Assembly (NCBI GenBank): GCA_945952225.1
Contig: CAMFHP010000009.1
Span: 56,329-120,328 of the forward strand
DNA from: an uncultured Myxococcaceae bacterium
Lineage (GTDB): Bacteria; Myxococcota_A; Polyangia; Polyangiales; Ga0077539
Length of the DNA: 64,000 nucleotides
Direction of reading: 5' to 3'
Shown piece after piece: positions 23,450-32,239 of the stretch (positions are counted from its first letter, which is position 1; each line of letters opens with the position of its first letter). Below the pieces are notes generated by a model. It worked only from the letters and a program-made list of their open reading frames with translations. It made no database searches and was not told the DNA's origin. The position numbers and the translations under genes are program-made.

Positions 23450-23941
23450 ATGGGCGCGGTGATGGCTCCGACCGCACGCACCCTGGTTCTCGCGCTCGCC
23501 CTCGCGCTCTCGGCCTGCGGCGCCTCGCAGCGGCAGAGCTTCGACGAGACGGCGGCGCTCTTTCACGACGACCTCCGTTGGGGGCGCATCCCCGCGGCGG
23601 AGACGTCGGTGTCGCCCGCGATTCGCACGGCCTTCAGCGAGCACCATCGGGCGTGGGGCGCGGTGGTGCACGTCATCGACATCGAGGTCGAGTCGATGCG
23701 CACGTCGTCGTCGTCGAGCAGCGCGCGGCTCCGCGTCGTGTGGACGCACGGCACCGACAGCACCGACGTGCGCGAGAGCCTGGTCGAAGAGGCGTGGGAG
23801 TCGTCGGGCGGCCGCTGGGTGCTGCGCAACGAGTCGGTGATCGCAGGCGATGCGGGCCTCTTCGGCGCGCCCGCGGGAGCGCCCGGTGCGACCCCGGCGG
23901 CGCCTGCGCGCGACGAGTCGGTGCCTACTCCGAACGCGTGA
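23450..23941 (+). CDS. Small lipoprotein of unknown function
   Basis: 163 aa from ATG 23450 (ATG 23462 is equally possible; a GGGAGAGA lies upstream). Lipobox ALSACG. The body has the size and feel of an NTF2-like or periplasmic accessory fold: alternating helix and beta with a Ser-rich loop (SSSSSSARLRV), ending in a Pro/Ala-rich tail. I recognise no family. It is divergent from boxB and overlaps the convergent CinA-like gene by 17 bp at its 3' end. Confidence 0.72.
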   Translation: MGAVMAPTARTLVLALALALSACGASQRQSFDETAALFHDDLRWGRIPAAETSVSPAIRTAFSEHHRAWGAVVHVIDIEVESMRTSSSSSSARLRVVWTHGTDSTDVRESLVEEAWESSGGRWVLRNESVIAGDAGLFGAPAGAPGATPAAPARDESVPTPNA

Positions 23942-24659
23942 GCGAGGTGGGCGGGAGGCGCGCGGCGAAGTCGTCGGCGGCGGCGCGCACGGCGCCCTCG
24001 TCGCGTCCGTCGAAGGTCACGCGCACGGGGAACTCGCGGTCGCCCCAGCGCGGATAGCTCCCGATCATCACGGCGGGGTGCGCGGCCACGACGGCGTCGA
24101 GGGTGTCTTTGATCGCGCCCTCGTCGAGCGAGGTGTACACGCTGCGGAGCACGAAGGGCGTCTCGCTCCCGCGGAGCCTCGGGCGCAGACCTTCGAGCTT
24201 GTAGCGGTAGATCTCGGGCACGCCGGGGAGCACGAAGACGTTGCCGAGCACCATGGTGGGCCAGCGCGCGTCGAGGCCCGACCACATCTCCGCGCCCTCG
24301 ACCACGTCGGCCATGCGGAGGTGCCCGTCGGTGCAGCGCGCGCCGTAGTGGGCGCGGAGGGTGGCCTCCATCGCGGCGTCGCGCACGACCCTTCGGCCGA
24401 GGGCGCGGGCCACGGCTTCGACGGTGACGTCGTCGTGCGTGGGGCCCACGCCGCCCGAGGTGAAGAGCAGGTCGTGGGCGTGGCGGAGCGCGTTCACCTC
24501 CGCGGCGATGAGCGGGATCTCATCGGGCACCACGACCACACGACGGAGCTCGACGCCGAGGGCGCGGAGCTCGCGGGCCAGGGTCGCGGTGTTGGCGTCC
24601 TGCACCTTGCCGCTGAGGATCTCGTTGCCGATGACGAGCGCTGCCGCCGTGCGTGCCAT
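23925..24659 (-). CDS. Competence/damage-inducible CinA-like, molybdopterin-binding (MoaB/MogA-fold) domain protein
   Basis: 244 aa. The N-terminal 170 residues are a MoCF-type domain: AALVIGNEILSGKVQDANT, then LLFTSGGVGPTHDD, and NVFVLPGVPEIYR, the three signature blocks of the CinA N-terminal domain. The CinA C-terminal nicotinamide-nucleotide amidase domain is absent; the tail is a short alpha/beta segment ending in ASMIGSYPR-like strands seen in the stand-alone family. Related proteins are annotated as FAD- or ADP-ribose-processing pyrophosphatases, but the substrate here is unknown. Start ATG at 24659, 55 bp from the divergent hydrolase gene. Confidence 0.9.
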   Translation of the reverse strand: MARTAAALVIGNEILSGKVQDANTATLARELRALGVELRRVVVVPDEIPLIAAEVNALRHAHDLLFTSGGVGPTHDDVTVEAVARALGRRVVRDAAMEATLRAHYGARCTDGHLRMADVVEGAEMWSGLDARWPTMVLGNVFVLPGVPEIYRYKLEGLRPRLRGSETPFVLRSVYTSLDEGAIKDTLDAVVAAHPAVMIGSYPRWGDREFPVRVTFDGRDEGAVRAAADDFAARLPPTSLTRSE

Positions 24660-24714
24660 TGCAGCGCGGCACGCTACAGCACCCACGTTCAGATCGCGAT
24701 ACAGTCCGCGCCCC

Positions 24715-25581
24715 ATGCGAACGAACGCGCTCGTGGCGCTGCTCCTCCTCGCGGCCTCGGGATGCTCGACGCGGTCTCGGTCTCGCGCCGATGCGGGCAC
24801 CGTCGAACGACGCGGACGCGCGGCGCCCGTCGAGGTGCAGCTCCCTCCCTCCGACGATGGATGGCGCTGCGTGGCGACGCTCACGCCGGGCGACGACCCC
24901 ACGGTGGGCGTGGTGCTGGTGCATCAGCTCGGGTCGACGCGGCGCGAGTGGGCCCCGCTCGTCGAACGGCTCCAGCGCGGACGCGCGGTCACCACGCTCG
25001 CCGTCGACCTCCGCGGACACGGCGCGAGCACCCTCGGGCCTCGCAACGAGCACGTCGCGTGGACCTCGTTTGGCACCGACACCCGACGCTGGCGCGACGC
25101 CTCCCTCGATGTGCTCGCGGCGGTGCAGTACCTCCGCACGTCGGGCGCGACGCGGGTGGTGGTCGTGGGGTCGAGCTTCGGCGCGACGGCCTCGCTCCTC
25201 GCGGCGACCGCGCAGCCCCCGGAGCGCGCACCCATCGACGCCCTGGCGATGCTCTCGCCCGGCGAGGCGTACCGCGGGGTCGACGCGCGCGACGCGATGG
25301 AGACGTACCTCCGCTCCGGGCGTCCGCTGTGGGCGCTCGCGGGCGAAGGGGATGGTCCCAGCGCGGCGGCGGTGCGCGCGCTGCTCCCGGTGGCGCTGCC
25401 CCACGTCACGCGGCGTGTGATCGAGGGCGCGAGCGAGCACGGCGTGGCCCTCGGCAACCGTGGACCCGACGGGTGGAACGACCTCGACGGGTGGATCCGC
25501 GCCCGCTTCGCCCCCGCGCAGCCCCCCTCGGCGATGGCCCCCGATGCGTCCAATCCCCTGGAATTCCAGGGCGATTCATAA
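24715..25581 (+). CDS. Alpha/beta hydrolase lipoprotein
   Basis: 288 aa. Signal with lipobox AASGCS (Cys at about 17). The hydrolase fold shows an oxyanion strand VVLVHQLGSTRREW, the DLRGHGAS turn, the nucleophile elbow VVGSSFGAT (Ser at about 153) and the candidate catalytic His in ASEHGVAL. The lid is short. Likely an esterase or thioesterase of the dienelactone-hydrolase group, placed outside the inner membrane. The substrate cannot be named. Its stop lies ten bases after a perfect 16-bp palindrome, then the tRNA genes follow. Confidence 0.85.
   Translation: MRTNALVALLLLAASGCSTRSRSRADAGTVERRGRAAPVEVQLPPSDDGWRCVATLTPGDDPTVGVVLVHQLGSTRREWAPLVERLQRGRAVTTLAVDLRGHGASTLGPRNEHVAWTSFGTDTRRWRDASLDVLAAVQYLRTSGATRVVVVGSSFGATASLLAATAQPPERAPIDALAMLSPGEAYRGVDARDAMETYLRSGRPLWALAGEGDGPSAAAVRALLPVALPHVTRRVIEGASEHGVALGNRGPDGWNDLDGWIRARFAPAQPPSAMAPDASNPLEFQGDS
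25556..25571. terminator. 16-bp perfect palindrome at the end of the hydrolase gene
   Basis: CCCTGGAATTCCAGGG, eight-base arms with no loop, within the last codons before the stop at 25579-25581. An A/T-rich stretch and a T run (25599-25605) follow, so it may work as a weak terminator for the hydrolase gene just before the tRNA promoter. Confidence 0.45.
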
Positions 25582-25606
25582 AACCAACACCCTCCAGATT
25601 TTTTTC

Positions 25607-25635
25607 TTGCGACGCGAGGGGTGTTCGCTTAGCTT
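25607..25635 (+). promoter_or_regulatory. Probable promoter of the tRNA-Gln/tRNA-Glu unit
   Basis: TTGCGA at 25607-25612 and TAGCTT at 25630-25635, 17 bases apart, resemble -35 and -10 elements of a housekeeping promoter. A seven-T run just upstream (25599-25605) could act as an UP-like element. The predicted start near 25642 would leave a leader of about 27 nt before tRNA-Gln. Inferred from sequence only. Confidence 0.5.
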
Positions 25636-25668
25636 CCGTGTCCCCCGGCGAGACAATCCGAAACGAAT

Positions 25669-25739
25669 TCGGGGATCGTCTAACGGCAGGACGACGGTTT
25701 CTGGCACCGTCTATCTAGGTTCGAATCCTAGTCCCCGAG
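25669..25739 (+). tRNA. tRNA-Gln (anticodon CTG)
   Basis: A 71-nt cloverleaf: acceptor TCGGGGA pairs with TCCCCGA, the D arm starts GTCTAACGGCAGGAC, the anticodon stem ACGGT/ACCGT encloses TTCTGGC with anticodon CTG, and the T arm CTAGG/CCTAG encloses TTCGAAT. The discriminator is G. CCA is not encoded. Confidence 0.95.
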
Positions 25740-25784
25740 CTGGTGTTGTTGATAGGTGAGGCTGTCATCAACGCTGTTTCTTCC

Positions 25785-25856
25785 GGCCCCATCGTCTAGC
25801 GGTTAGGACATCGGCCTCTCACGTCGGTAACACGGGTTCAATTCCCGTTGGGGTCA
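25785..25856 (+). tRNA. tRNA-Glu (anticodon CTC)
   Basis: A 72-nt cloverleaf: acceptor GGCCCCA pairs with TGGGGTC with one G-T pair, the anticodon loop is CTCTCAC with anticodon CTC, and the T arm ACGGG/CCCGT encloses TTCAATT. The discriminator is A. CCA is not encoded. It lies 45 bp after tRNA-Gln, so the pair is probably one transcript. Confidence 0.95.
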
Positions 25857-25861
25857 CACAA

Positions 25862-25904
25862 GAAGGCCGTGGAGTTGGCAACAGCTCTGCGGCCTTCGTC
25901 TTTT
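25862..25904 (+). terminator. Rho-independent terminator after tRNA-Glu
   Basis: The stem GAAGGCCG (25862-25869) pairs perfectly with CGGCCTTC (25890-25897); the loop region can pair further in part. A short T run follows at 25901-25904. It begins six bases after the tRNA. Confidence 0.8.
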
Positions 25905-26197
25905 CGAAGCGCGCCTCTCCCGACAGCGCGCGCACGCCTCTCCCGCCGCGCACGCCGTCGCCCTCCGCCATCGCCCTCCTCGCGTACGCCCACGTCGCGG
26001 CGCGCTTCGAGGCCCGCGGGTGTGACCCCCGCGACACGAGGGACATTGCCCGTCGCATCGCCTGCGCGGTCATTGCGCTGCACTTGTATTGCGCGCGCGC
26101 ATCGGGCAAACACGTTGCGCGCGAGGTCGACGCCTCGTCGGGGAACCCTCTCCGCACCGCCACGGTGTCGACCCTTCAGCGCGCCCCAGAGGACGCC
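25905..26197. other. Intergenic stretch, no gene seen
   Basis: About 290 bases between the tRNA terminator and the Cys-rich protein. Frames are open on both strands only because of the base composition; I see no start, ribosome site and coherent protein together. It probably carries the promoter of the gene at 26198. Confidence 0.6.
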
Positions 26198-26884
26198 GTG
26201 AAGCTCTCCCCCCTGCCCGCCCGCACCCGTATCGGATCCCTCGTCGCCCTGCTGACGCTCTCGCTCGCAGCGGCCTTCTGCAAGGGACGCGAAGTGCCCG
26301 ACGGGCAGTGCGTCTTCAACAGCGACTGCGACAACAACTACGTGTGCGCGGGCAAGGTCTGCCGACAGCCCTGCAACAGCCGTCCGTGCGTGTCGCAGGC
26401 CGAGCGCGACCGCGACTGCCCGTCGAACACCACGTGCCGACCGGGCGACGAGTCGGGCTCGTATGCGTGCTACCCCCGCGACGTTCCGTACCGCTGCGTG
26501 TACCACAGCGAGTGCAACCAGGCGGCGCGGGAGATCTGCGCGCGCGACGGCTTCTGCCGGGCCCAGTGCGTGTCGGACTACGACTGCTACGTGGCCACGC
26601 TCAACCTCTCGTCGCGCTGCGTGCCCACGGGCGACGCGGGCCCCGAGGGCACGTGCGACTTCCGCTTCGACGACGCGGGCACGGGCGACGCGAGCGCGAG
26701 CGATGCGAGCAGCGGCGATGCGAGCGCGAGCGATGGCGCGACGCCCGACGCGGCCTCGTCGTCGCGCGACAGCGGCACCACCGACGCGGCGGTCTCCGAT
26801 GCGGCCGTCTCCGATGCGGCCGTCTCCGATGCGGCGGTCTCCGATGCGAGCGCCGACGCGCGGCCCGACCTGCCGGCGACCTGA
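26198..26884 (+). CDS. Exported Cys-rich protein with an Asp/Ala/Ser repeat tail
   Basis: 228 aa from GTG 26198, chosen because AGAGGA lies five bases upstream and the next residues form a signal sequence (ARTRIGSLVALLTLSLAAAF). The Cys after it (AAFCKG) is a poor lipobox because of Phe at -1. Residues about 35-150 hold some 14 Cys in short units such as CVFNSDCDNNYVC and CVSDYDCYVA, the pattern of many small myxobacterial Cys-rich exported proteins. The last 70 residues are low complexity, with DAAVS repeated four times by a 15-bp DNA repeat at 26786-26845. No enzyme motif. A Ser/Thr kinase gene starts 50 bp later. Confidence 0.8.
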   Translation: MKLSPLPARTRIGSLVALLTLSLAAAFCKGREVPDGQCVFNSDCDNNYVCAGKVCRQPCNSRPCVSQAERDRDCPSNTTCRPGDESGSYACYPRDVPYRCVYHSECNQAAREICARDGFCRAQCVSDYDCYVATLNLSSRCVPTGDAGPEGTCDFRFDDAGTGDASASDASSGDASASDGATPDAASSSRDSGTTDAAVSDAAVSDAAVSDAAVSDASADARPDLPAT

Positions 26885-26933
26885 TCGCACGGCGTGACGA
26901 GCGCACGGAACTTCACGTAAGGTCCGCGCACGC

Positions 26934-28556
26934 ATGGCCTCCCACCTCGACGCGCAGGGACAGCAGGTGCTGGGCATTCGCCCCGGCGACCTGATCGGTG
27001 GACGTTACGAGATCGTGCGCGTGCTCGGCGTCGGCGGAACGGGCGCGGTCTTCGAAGCGCGCCACGTGACGCTGGGGCGTGTGGTGGCGGTGAAGCTCCT
27101 GCTCCCCGAGCTCGCGGCGAACCCCATCGTGCCGCAGCGCTTTCTTCAAGAGGCGCGCACGGCCAACGAGGTGCGCCACAAGAACATCGTCGAGGTGATC
27201 GACTTCGGCGCCGACGAGGGCGGTCGGCTCTACATGGTGATGGAGTTCCTGCACGGCGAGAGCCTGTCGGACCTGCTCCACCGCGAGGCGCCGCTCTCAC
27301 CGGGTCGGATCATTCGCATCCTCGAGCCCATCATGGCGGCCCTCGGCGCGGCGCACGCGCGGGGCATCGTGCATCGCGATGTGAAGCCGCAGAACATCTT
27401 CCTCCAGCACACCGAGGGCGACGAGGAGCCCGTGCCGAAGCTCATCGACTTCGGCATCGCGAAGCGCATCGTGGGCGACAACGCGCAGCTCACGTCGACG
27501 GGCATGATCCTCGGAACGCCTGCGTACATGGCCCCGGAGCAGGCCCGCGCCGACCGCACGGTCTCCTCCGCGGCAGACCAGTACGCGCTCGGTGTGATCC
27601 TCTACCAGGCCCTCACGGGACGCATCCCGTACGTGGCCGACTCGTTCCCCGCGCTGCTGATCCAGATCGTGTCGCAGCCGCCCATCGACATCGCGCAGGT
27701 GCGCCCCGACCTCGACGCGGGCCTCTGCGCCGTGGTGATGCGCATGCTCGCGCGCGAGCCCTCGCACCGCTACGCATCGTTTCACGACCTGCGCGCGGCC
27801 CTGCGGCCCTGGCGCGACGACCTCACGCGCGGCGCCACGGTCACCACGCGCAGCCCCGCGATGGGCGCGCCCACGCAGCCCGACGGAACGCCCGACGCCG
27901 ACACGCCGACCACACAACGCACGGCGCCCGCGTCGCTCCCCTCGCCCATTGTTCCCACGGTCGACGTCTCGCCCACGATCCCGGGCGCGCCGCCGGGTGC
28001 ACCCTCGCAGGCGCCGTTGCGACTGGCCGCCACCGCAGTCGCCGTGGCCGCGGTGCTCATGGTGGGCTACGCGGCGTGGCTCGCGATGCACCCGCGCGAC
28101 GTCGATCCGCACGCGCTCGCGACGAGCACCACGGCGGCCGATGCGGGCGAGAGCGTGACGCTGCGCATCGACGTCGAGCCCGCCACCGCAGAGATCGCCC
28201 TCGATGGCGCCGTGGTGGGCCACGGACACGCCGAGGTGCTGCGCCCGCGCGATGGCCGACGGCTCCAGCTCCGGCTCTCGGCGCAGGGGTATGCGACGGT
28301 GAGCGACGTGCTCGTGGCGAGCTCCGACGCGCGCGTGTCGCGGGTGCTCGTGGCGATGAACGCGGCCTCGCCGACGGCCCCGCAGGCGATCATGCCCACG
28401 CACCCGCGCAGCCCCGACCTCGCGGCGCCGCGCAATCCCCTCGCGCCTGCGATCCCTCCGCGGCCCGGCCTCGTCGACCCGTGGAACGCCCCGCAGCAGG
28501 TGCAGCCGCCGCACGACCGACAGCATCCGCGCATCGACCCGACGAACCCCTTCTGA
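26934..28556 (+). CDS. Membrane-anchored Ser/Thr protein kinase with a C-terminal PEGA domain
   Basis: 540 aa. Eukaryote-like kinase domain (about 24-290): glycine loop LGVGGTGAVFEA, Lys54 in VAVKLL, catalytic loop HRDVKPQN at about 148-155, DFG at 172-174 and YMAPEQ at about 198. All essential residues are present. A Pro/Thr linker leads to one membrane helix (about 362-385) and a PEGA-type beta domain outside (about 410-475), then a Pro-rich tail. Such kinases phosphorylate partners in the cytoplasm. The next gene, 12 bp away, also carries PEGA domains, so they are likely one operon. Confidence 0.95.
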   Translation: MASHLDAQGQQVLGIRPGDLIGGRYEIVRVLGVGGTGAVFEARHVTLGRVVAVKLLLPELAANPIVPQRFLQEARTANEVRHKNIVEVIDFGADEGGRLYMVMEFLHGESLSDLLHREAPLSPGRIIRILEPIMAALGAAHARGIVHRDVKPQNIFLQHTEGDEEPVPKLIDFGIAKRIVGDNAQLTSTGMILGTPAYMAPEQARADRTVSSAADQYALGVILYQALTGRIPYVADSFPALLIQIVSQPPIDIAQVRPDLDAGLCAVVMRMLAREPSHRYASFHDLRAALRPWRDDLTRGATVTTRSPAMGAPTQPDGTPDADTPTTQRTAPASLPSPIVPTVDVSPTIPGAPPGAPSQAPLRLAATAVAVAAVLMVGYAAWLAMHPRDVDPHALATSTTAADAGESVTLRIDVEPATAEIALDGAVVGHGHAEVLRPRDGRRLQLRLSAQGYATVSDVLVASSDARVSRVLVAMNAASPTAPQAIMPTHPRSPDLAAPRNPLAPAIPPRPGLVDPWNAPQQVQPPHDRQHPRIDPTNPF

Positions 28557-28568
28557 TCGAGCACCGCC

Positions 28569-30050
28569 ATGAGATTCCTTCGCCCCACGCTCTTCGCCGC
28601 CGCGCTGCTCTCTGCGTCGACGGCCTTCGCGCAGACGCAGCCCGAGCCCGCGCCCGCGGCCATCGCCGAGGCGCGCGAGCGCTTCAACCGCGGCGTCGCC
28701 CTCTCGCAGGAGCGCAACTACAACGCCGCGATGGTCGAGTTTCAGCGGGCGTATGAGCTCACGCGCAACCCCGCGGTGCTCTTCAACATCAGCGCGACGC
28801 ACGAGCTCACGGGCCACTTCGTCGAAGCCCTCGACGCGATGCTCGACTACGAGCGCCTCGCCCCCGCGGCCCAGGTGAGCGCGCGCCGCGAGGAGATCAA
28901 CACGGCCCTCGCGCGCCTCCGCGGACGCATCGGCACCGTGGTGGTGCGCTTCCAGGCCGACGGCATGGAGATCCGCATCGACAACCTCGTGCGGCCCGCC
29001 CCCGAGGCGCGCAACGGCCTCCGCGTCGCCGCGGGACGGCACCGCGTGGCCATCACCGCGCCGCACTTCGTCGCGCGCGAAGAGGAGATCGACGTCGCGG
29101 GCGGCAGCACCGTGGTGCTCTCCGAGGGGCTCACCCCCGAGGGCGCCTACATGGCCGTCGAGAGCAACGTCGACGGCGCCGAGGTGCTCATCGACGGACG
29201 CCCCGTGGCCACCACGCCCACGACCTCGCCCATTCCCGTGCCCGAGGGCACGCACCACGTGATCGTGCGCCGCGCGGGCTACACCACGTACGAGACCGAC
29301 GTGAACAGCGTCGGCGCCGGCGCCCGCGTGCGCGCGCAGCTCGCGTGGGCCGACCCGATGCCCCGCGACTCCGCCGCGCGGCTCATCGTGCAGTCGAGCG
29401 AGCCCAACCCCGTGACCTACCTCGGCGACCGTCGCATCGCGAGCGACGGCACCGACCTCGTTCCCCCCGGACGCCACACGCTCCGCGTCGAGCACCGCGA
29501 CTTTCTCACCGAGAGCCGCGACGTCGACCTCGCGCCGGGCCGCGAGACCACGGTGTCGGTGTTCCTCCAGCCCACGCCGTCGTTCCGCGAGTCGTACTTC
29601 GCGGGACGCCGTCGCTCGCTCGTCGCGGGCGGCGTGGTCACGGGCGTGGGCGCCCTCGTCGCGGGCCTCGGCGCGGCGGGCTTCGTGCTCTTCAACAACA
29701 GCTACGGCGACGTCGACGCGCGCGTCACCTCGATGGACGCCTTCCTCGCCACGCGCGCCACGCCCACCGACGATCAGCTCCGCGCGTTCGGGTGCTCGCC
29801 GAGCACGCGCGTCACCAACTTCGACGCGCTCGTCACGTGCCGCAACAACGCCGACGACGACCGCGCCGAGGCCAACCTCCAGCGCTGGATCGCCGTGGGC
29901 GTCGGCGGCGCCGGGCTCGTGACCGCCATCGTGGGCGTCGTGATGCTCGCGGGCGCGCCTCCCTCGGACCGCTTCGAACGCCGCGCCTCCGCGGGCTCGC
30001 TGCGCCTCACGGGCGGGCTCAACCACCTGGGCCTCTCGCTCACGTTCTGA
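28569..30050 (+). CDS. Exported TPR and PEGA-domain protein with C-terminal membrane helices
   Basis: 493 aa. A cleavable signal peptide ending ASTAFAQ, then TPR-like helices (about 30-110, with FNRGVALSQERNYNAAMVEF), then two or three PEGA repeats (about 130-330, with the VEVLIDGRPV-like cores AEVLIDGRPVATTP and PPGRHTLRVEH). Two hydrophobic helices follow (about 345-365 and 440-460). PEGA repeats are thought to sit on surfaces or bind wall or protein partners. It follows the kinase by 12 bp, and is probably its partner or substrate. The pair is common in Myxococcota. Confidence 0.85.
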   Translation: MRFLRPTLFAAALLSASTAFAQTQPEPAPAAIAEARERFNRGVALSQERNYNAAMVEFQRAYELTRNPAVLFNISATHELTGHFVEALDAMLDYERLAPAAQVSARREEINTALARLRGRIGTVVVRFQADGMEIRIDNLVRPAPEARNGLRVAAGRHRVAITAPHFVAREEEIDVAGGSTVVLSEGLTPEGAYMAVESNVDGAEVLIDGRPVATTPTTSPIPVPEGTHHVIVRRAGYTTYETDVNSVGAGARVRAQLAWADPMPRDSAARLIVQSSEPNPVTYLGDRRIASDGTDLVPPGRHTLRVEHRDFLTESRDVDLAPGRETTVSVFLQPTPSFRESYFAGRRRSLVAGGVVTGVGALVAGLGAAGFVLFNNSYGDVDARVTSMDAFLATRATPTDDQLRAFGCSPSTRVTNFDALVTCRNNADDDRAEANLQRWIAVGVGGAGLVTAIVGVVMLAGAPPSDRFERRASAGSLRLTGGLNHLGLSLTF

Positions 30051-30062
30051 CCTCCGCCGCGC

Positions 30063-31541
30063 TCACAGCAGCGGCAGCCACACGCGGAACACCGCCCCCT
30101 TCAAGCCCTCGTCGTCGGGCGCGCCGTTGTCGACGGTGACGCGGCCGCCGAGGTCTCCCACGATGCCCGCGACCACCGCGAGGCCGAGCCCCGTGCCGCC
30201 GGTCTGGTGCTTCGTCGAGAAGAACGGGTCGAAGACCTTTCCGCGGATCGCGTCGGGCACCCCCTCGCCCGCATCGGCCACCTCGATGCAGCCCATCTCG
30301 CGGTCGTCGAGGCCCTCGCGTCGGTCGAGCGCGCGCGTCACCGTCACCCGCAGACGCCCGCCGTCGGGCTGCGCCTGGAGCGCGTTCATCGCGAGGTTGA
30401 AGAGCACCTGAAAGAGCCGGTCGTGCCCGCAGCGAACGCGCACCGGACTCGCCGCCATCACGTCGGCGCGCACCCTCCGTCGGCGGCACTCGTTGCTGAG
30501 AAAGTTCACCACCTCGCGGGCCGTGTGCGACGCGTCGGCGCTCGCGTCGTGGGTCACCGGCGCCTTGCGCGTCAGCGAGAGAAACTGCGCCACCACGCGG
30601 GTGATCCGCTCGCACTGGCTCGCGATCGACGTGAACGTGTCGCGCAGGTCGGGGGCGAGGTCGTCGCGCTCCGCGGTCATGCGCGCGCGCCCGAGGATCA
30701 CGTTCAGCGGCGACCCGATCTCGTGGCCCAGCGTGGCCGCCACCTGGCCCGCGACGGCGAGCATCTGCGCGCGTCCGAGTTCGGCCTCCAGCGCGGCCCG
30801 CGCGGCCTCTTCGTCGGCGAGCTTCGCGCGCGCCTCGCGCAGCGACCTCGTGAGCCCGTTGAAGCTGTGACCGAGCTGCGCCATCTCGCCGCCGCCGGTC
30901 ACGGGCACCGTCGCGTCGAGGTCTCCGCCCGACACGCGCGTGACGCCCTCCAGCAGACGGTCGATGGGCGCCGTGAGCGAGCGCGAGACGCGCCACGCGA
31001 CGAGCCCCATCACCAGCGTGAGCAGCGCCGCCACGACGGTGAGCTGCAGGGCCCACGTGCGCAGCGCGTCGTGCACGTATCCGAGGTCGCGGAGCACCAC
31101 CACCGCGCCCGCGGGAGAGCCCGCGTTGGGCGCCACGAGCTCGACGCGCGCGAGGCACTCGCGGCCCTCGACGGTGCGCGCTTCGAGGTACTCCGCGCGG
31201 CGACGGATCGCATCGACCACCGTGGATTGCAGCGCCACATGGGCGGCCGCGGCGGCGCTCGATCCGCCGAGCCACGCGCCCGACTGGTCGTAGATGCCCA
31301 CGCCGAGCACGCGGCTCGACGAGGTGAGGCGCTCGGCGAGGAGATGAAGCTCCGTACCCTCGACGGTGTCGGGCAGCGCCGAGAGCGCGGTGCCCAGGAG
31401 CGTCGCGGTCTCGCGCACCTCGTGTTCGGCCTCGCTCACGAGCTTCTCGCGGTAGAAGCGCGCGCCGAGCCCGCCGTACACGGCGAGGCAGAGCACCACG
31501 GGGAGGGTCAGCAGGATCCAGAGGCGTTGCGGCAGGCGCAT
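30063..31541 (-). CDS. Membrane sensor histidine kinase
   Basis: 492 aa. Helix 1 (about 7-28), an outer sensor domain (about 30-160), helix 2 (about 162-184), HAMP (about 185-236), coiled coil, HisKA with His at about 273 in GHEIGSPLNVI, and HATPase with NLAMNALQAQ, DAGEGV and GGTGLGLAVV. A complete orthodox kinase. No response regulator is adjacent, so the partner is elsewhere. It is convergent with the PEGA gene (12 bp) and lies 56 bp from the stop of the exported twin gene on the same strand, so it is probably transcribed from its own promoter or from readthrough. Confidence 0.95.
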   Translation of the reverse strand: MRLPQRLWILLTLPVVLCLAVYGGLGARFYREKLVSEAEHEVRETATLLGTALSALPDTVEGTELHLLAERLTSSSRVLGVGIYDQSGAWLGGSSAAAAAHVALQSTVVDAIRRRAEYLEARTVEGRECLARVELVAPNAGSPAGAVVVLRDLGYVHDALRTWALQLTVVAALLTLVMGLVAWRVSRSLTAPIDRLLEGVTRVSGGDLDATVPVTGGGEMAQLGHSFNGLTRSLREARAKLADEEAARAALEAELGRAQMLAVAGQVAATLGHEIGSPLNVILGRARMTAERDDLAPDLRDTFTSIASQCERITRVVAQFLSLTRKAPVTHDASADASHTAREVVNFLSNECRRRRVRADVMAASPVRVRCGHDRLFQVLFNLAMNALQAQPDGGRLRVTVTRALDRREGLDDREMGCIEVADAGEGVPDAIRGKVFDPFFSTKHQTGGTGLGLAVVAGIVGDLGGRVTVDNGAPDDEGLKGAVFRVWLPLL

Positions 31542-31597
31542 GGGTGCACCGTGGGATGCGCCACGCCCGCGCCGCGGGTCAACGAGTGTTCAACGTG

Positions 31598-32239
31598 TCA
31601 GCGTCCGCAGCCCCAGCGGCGACGGTTCGGAGGCTGAAAGGTCGGCGGGGCCACGTACGGATGCGGCGGCGACTGGGGCTCGAAGCACCGGATGCGTCGG
31701 AACACCGTGGGCTCGTCGATCTGCGCGCCGCCGTCGTTGTTCACGCTCTGGAACTCTTGAATGTTCGGGTCGATGACGCCGCGAAAGTTGTCGAGGTTGT
31801 AGCTGTAAGGGCGTCCGCCGCAGAACGAGTTGGCCACCGCCCAGCGCGTGCCGCCGAAGGTGATGCGCATGTTCTCGACGGCCCCCACGGCCTCCTGCAC
31901 GACGACCCAGTGTTCGAGGCCGGGCCTGCACGCGCCGGGCTCCATCTGCGTCGGAGGCGTGTCCCACGAGTGGGCCTCGATGGTGCCGTAGAGGCCGTCG
32001 CCGCGCTGGTGGATCTCCAACGTGAACTGGTACCAGGCCGCGTTGCCGGGATACCACCGCAGCGAGCGCCACACGCCCTCGACGGGGTTGCGGCACGAGT
32101 CGGGCGGCGCCGGCGGCGGGAGCCTCGCGCGCTGCTCTTCGATGGTGGCGGGCGCGAGCGAGGGAAGCAGCACCGTCGACGCGACGAGGGCCACGAGGGC
32201 GCCGTAGATGCGCCGACGGCGGATCGCGCGGGTGCTCAT
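31598..32239 (-). CDS. Exported protein of unknown family, copy 2 of a tandem pair
   Basis: 213 aa. An Arg-rich start and a hydrophobic signal ending near LLPSLAPATIEEQR, so exported. It shares long blocks with the gene just upstream: PATIEEQR, GVW, FTLEIH, GTRWA, NxFCGGRP, YNLDNFRGV, IQEFQSVNNDGG and PTVFRRIRCF. Five Cys are mostly conserved, so disulfides are likely. The ending is Pro/Arg-rich (YVAPPTFQPPNRR). I recognise no family. The start ATG at 32239 overlaps the stop of the upstream copy (ATGA). It is the last gene of the operon that begins with DUF58. Confidence 0.82.
   Translation of the reverse strand: MSTRAIRRRRIYGALVALVASTVLLPSLAPATIEEQRARLPPPAPPDSCRNPVEGVWRSLRWYPGNAAWYQFTLEIHQRGDGLYGTIEAHSWDTPPTQMEPGACRPGLEHWVVVQEAVGAVENMRITFGGTRWAVANSFCGGRPYSYNLDNFRGVIDPNIQEFQSVNNDGGAQIDEPTVFRRIRCFEPQSPPHPYVAPPTFQPPNRRRWGCGR

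Noticed and set aside
25669..25856. Phage attachment site at the tRNA genes
   Set aside because: No integrase or direct repeat of the tRNA 3' end is seen in the window.
25819..26163. Minus-strand frame of 114 codons ending in TPTGIEPVLPT
   Set aside because: Its C-terminus is the antisense of tRNA-Glu, a familiar spurious protein in databases. No signal, start site or family.
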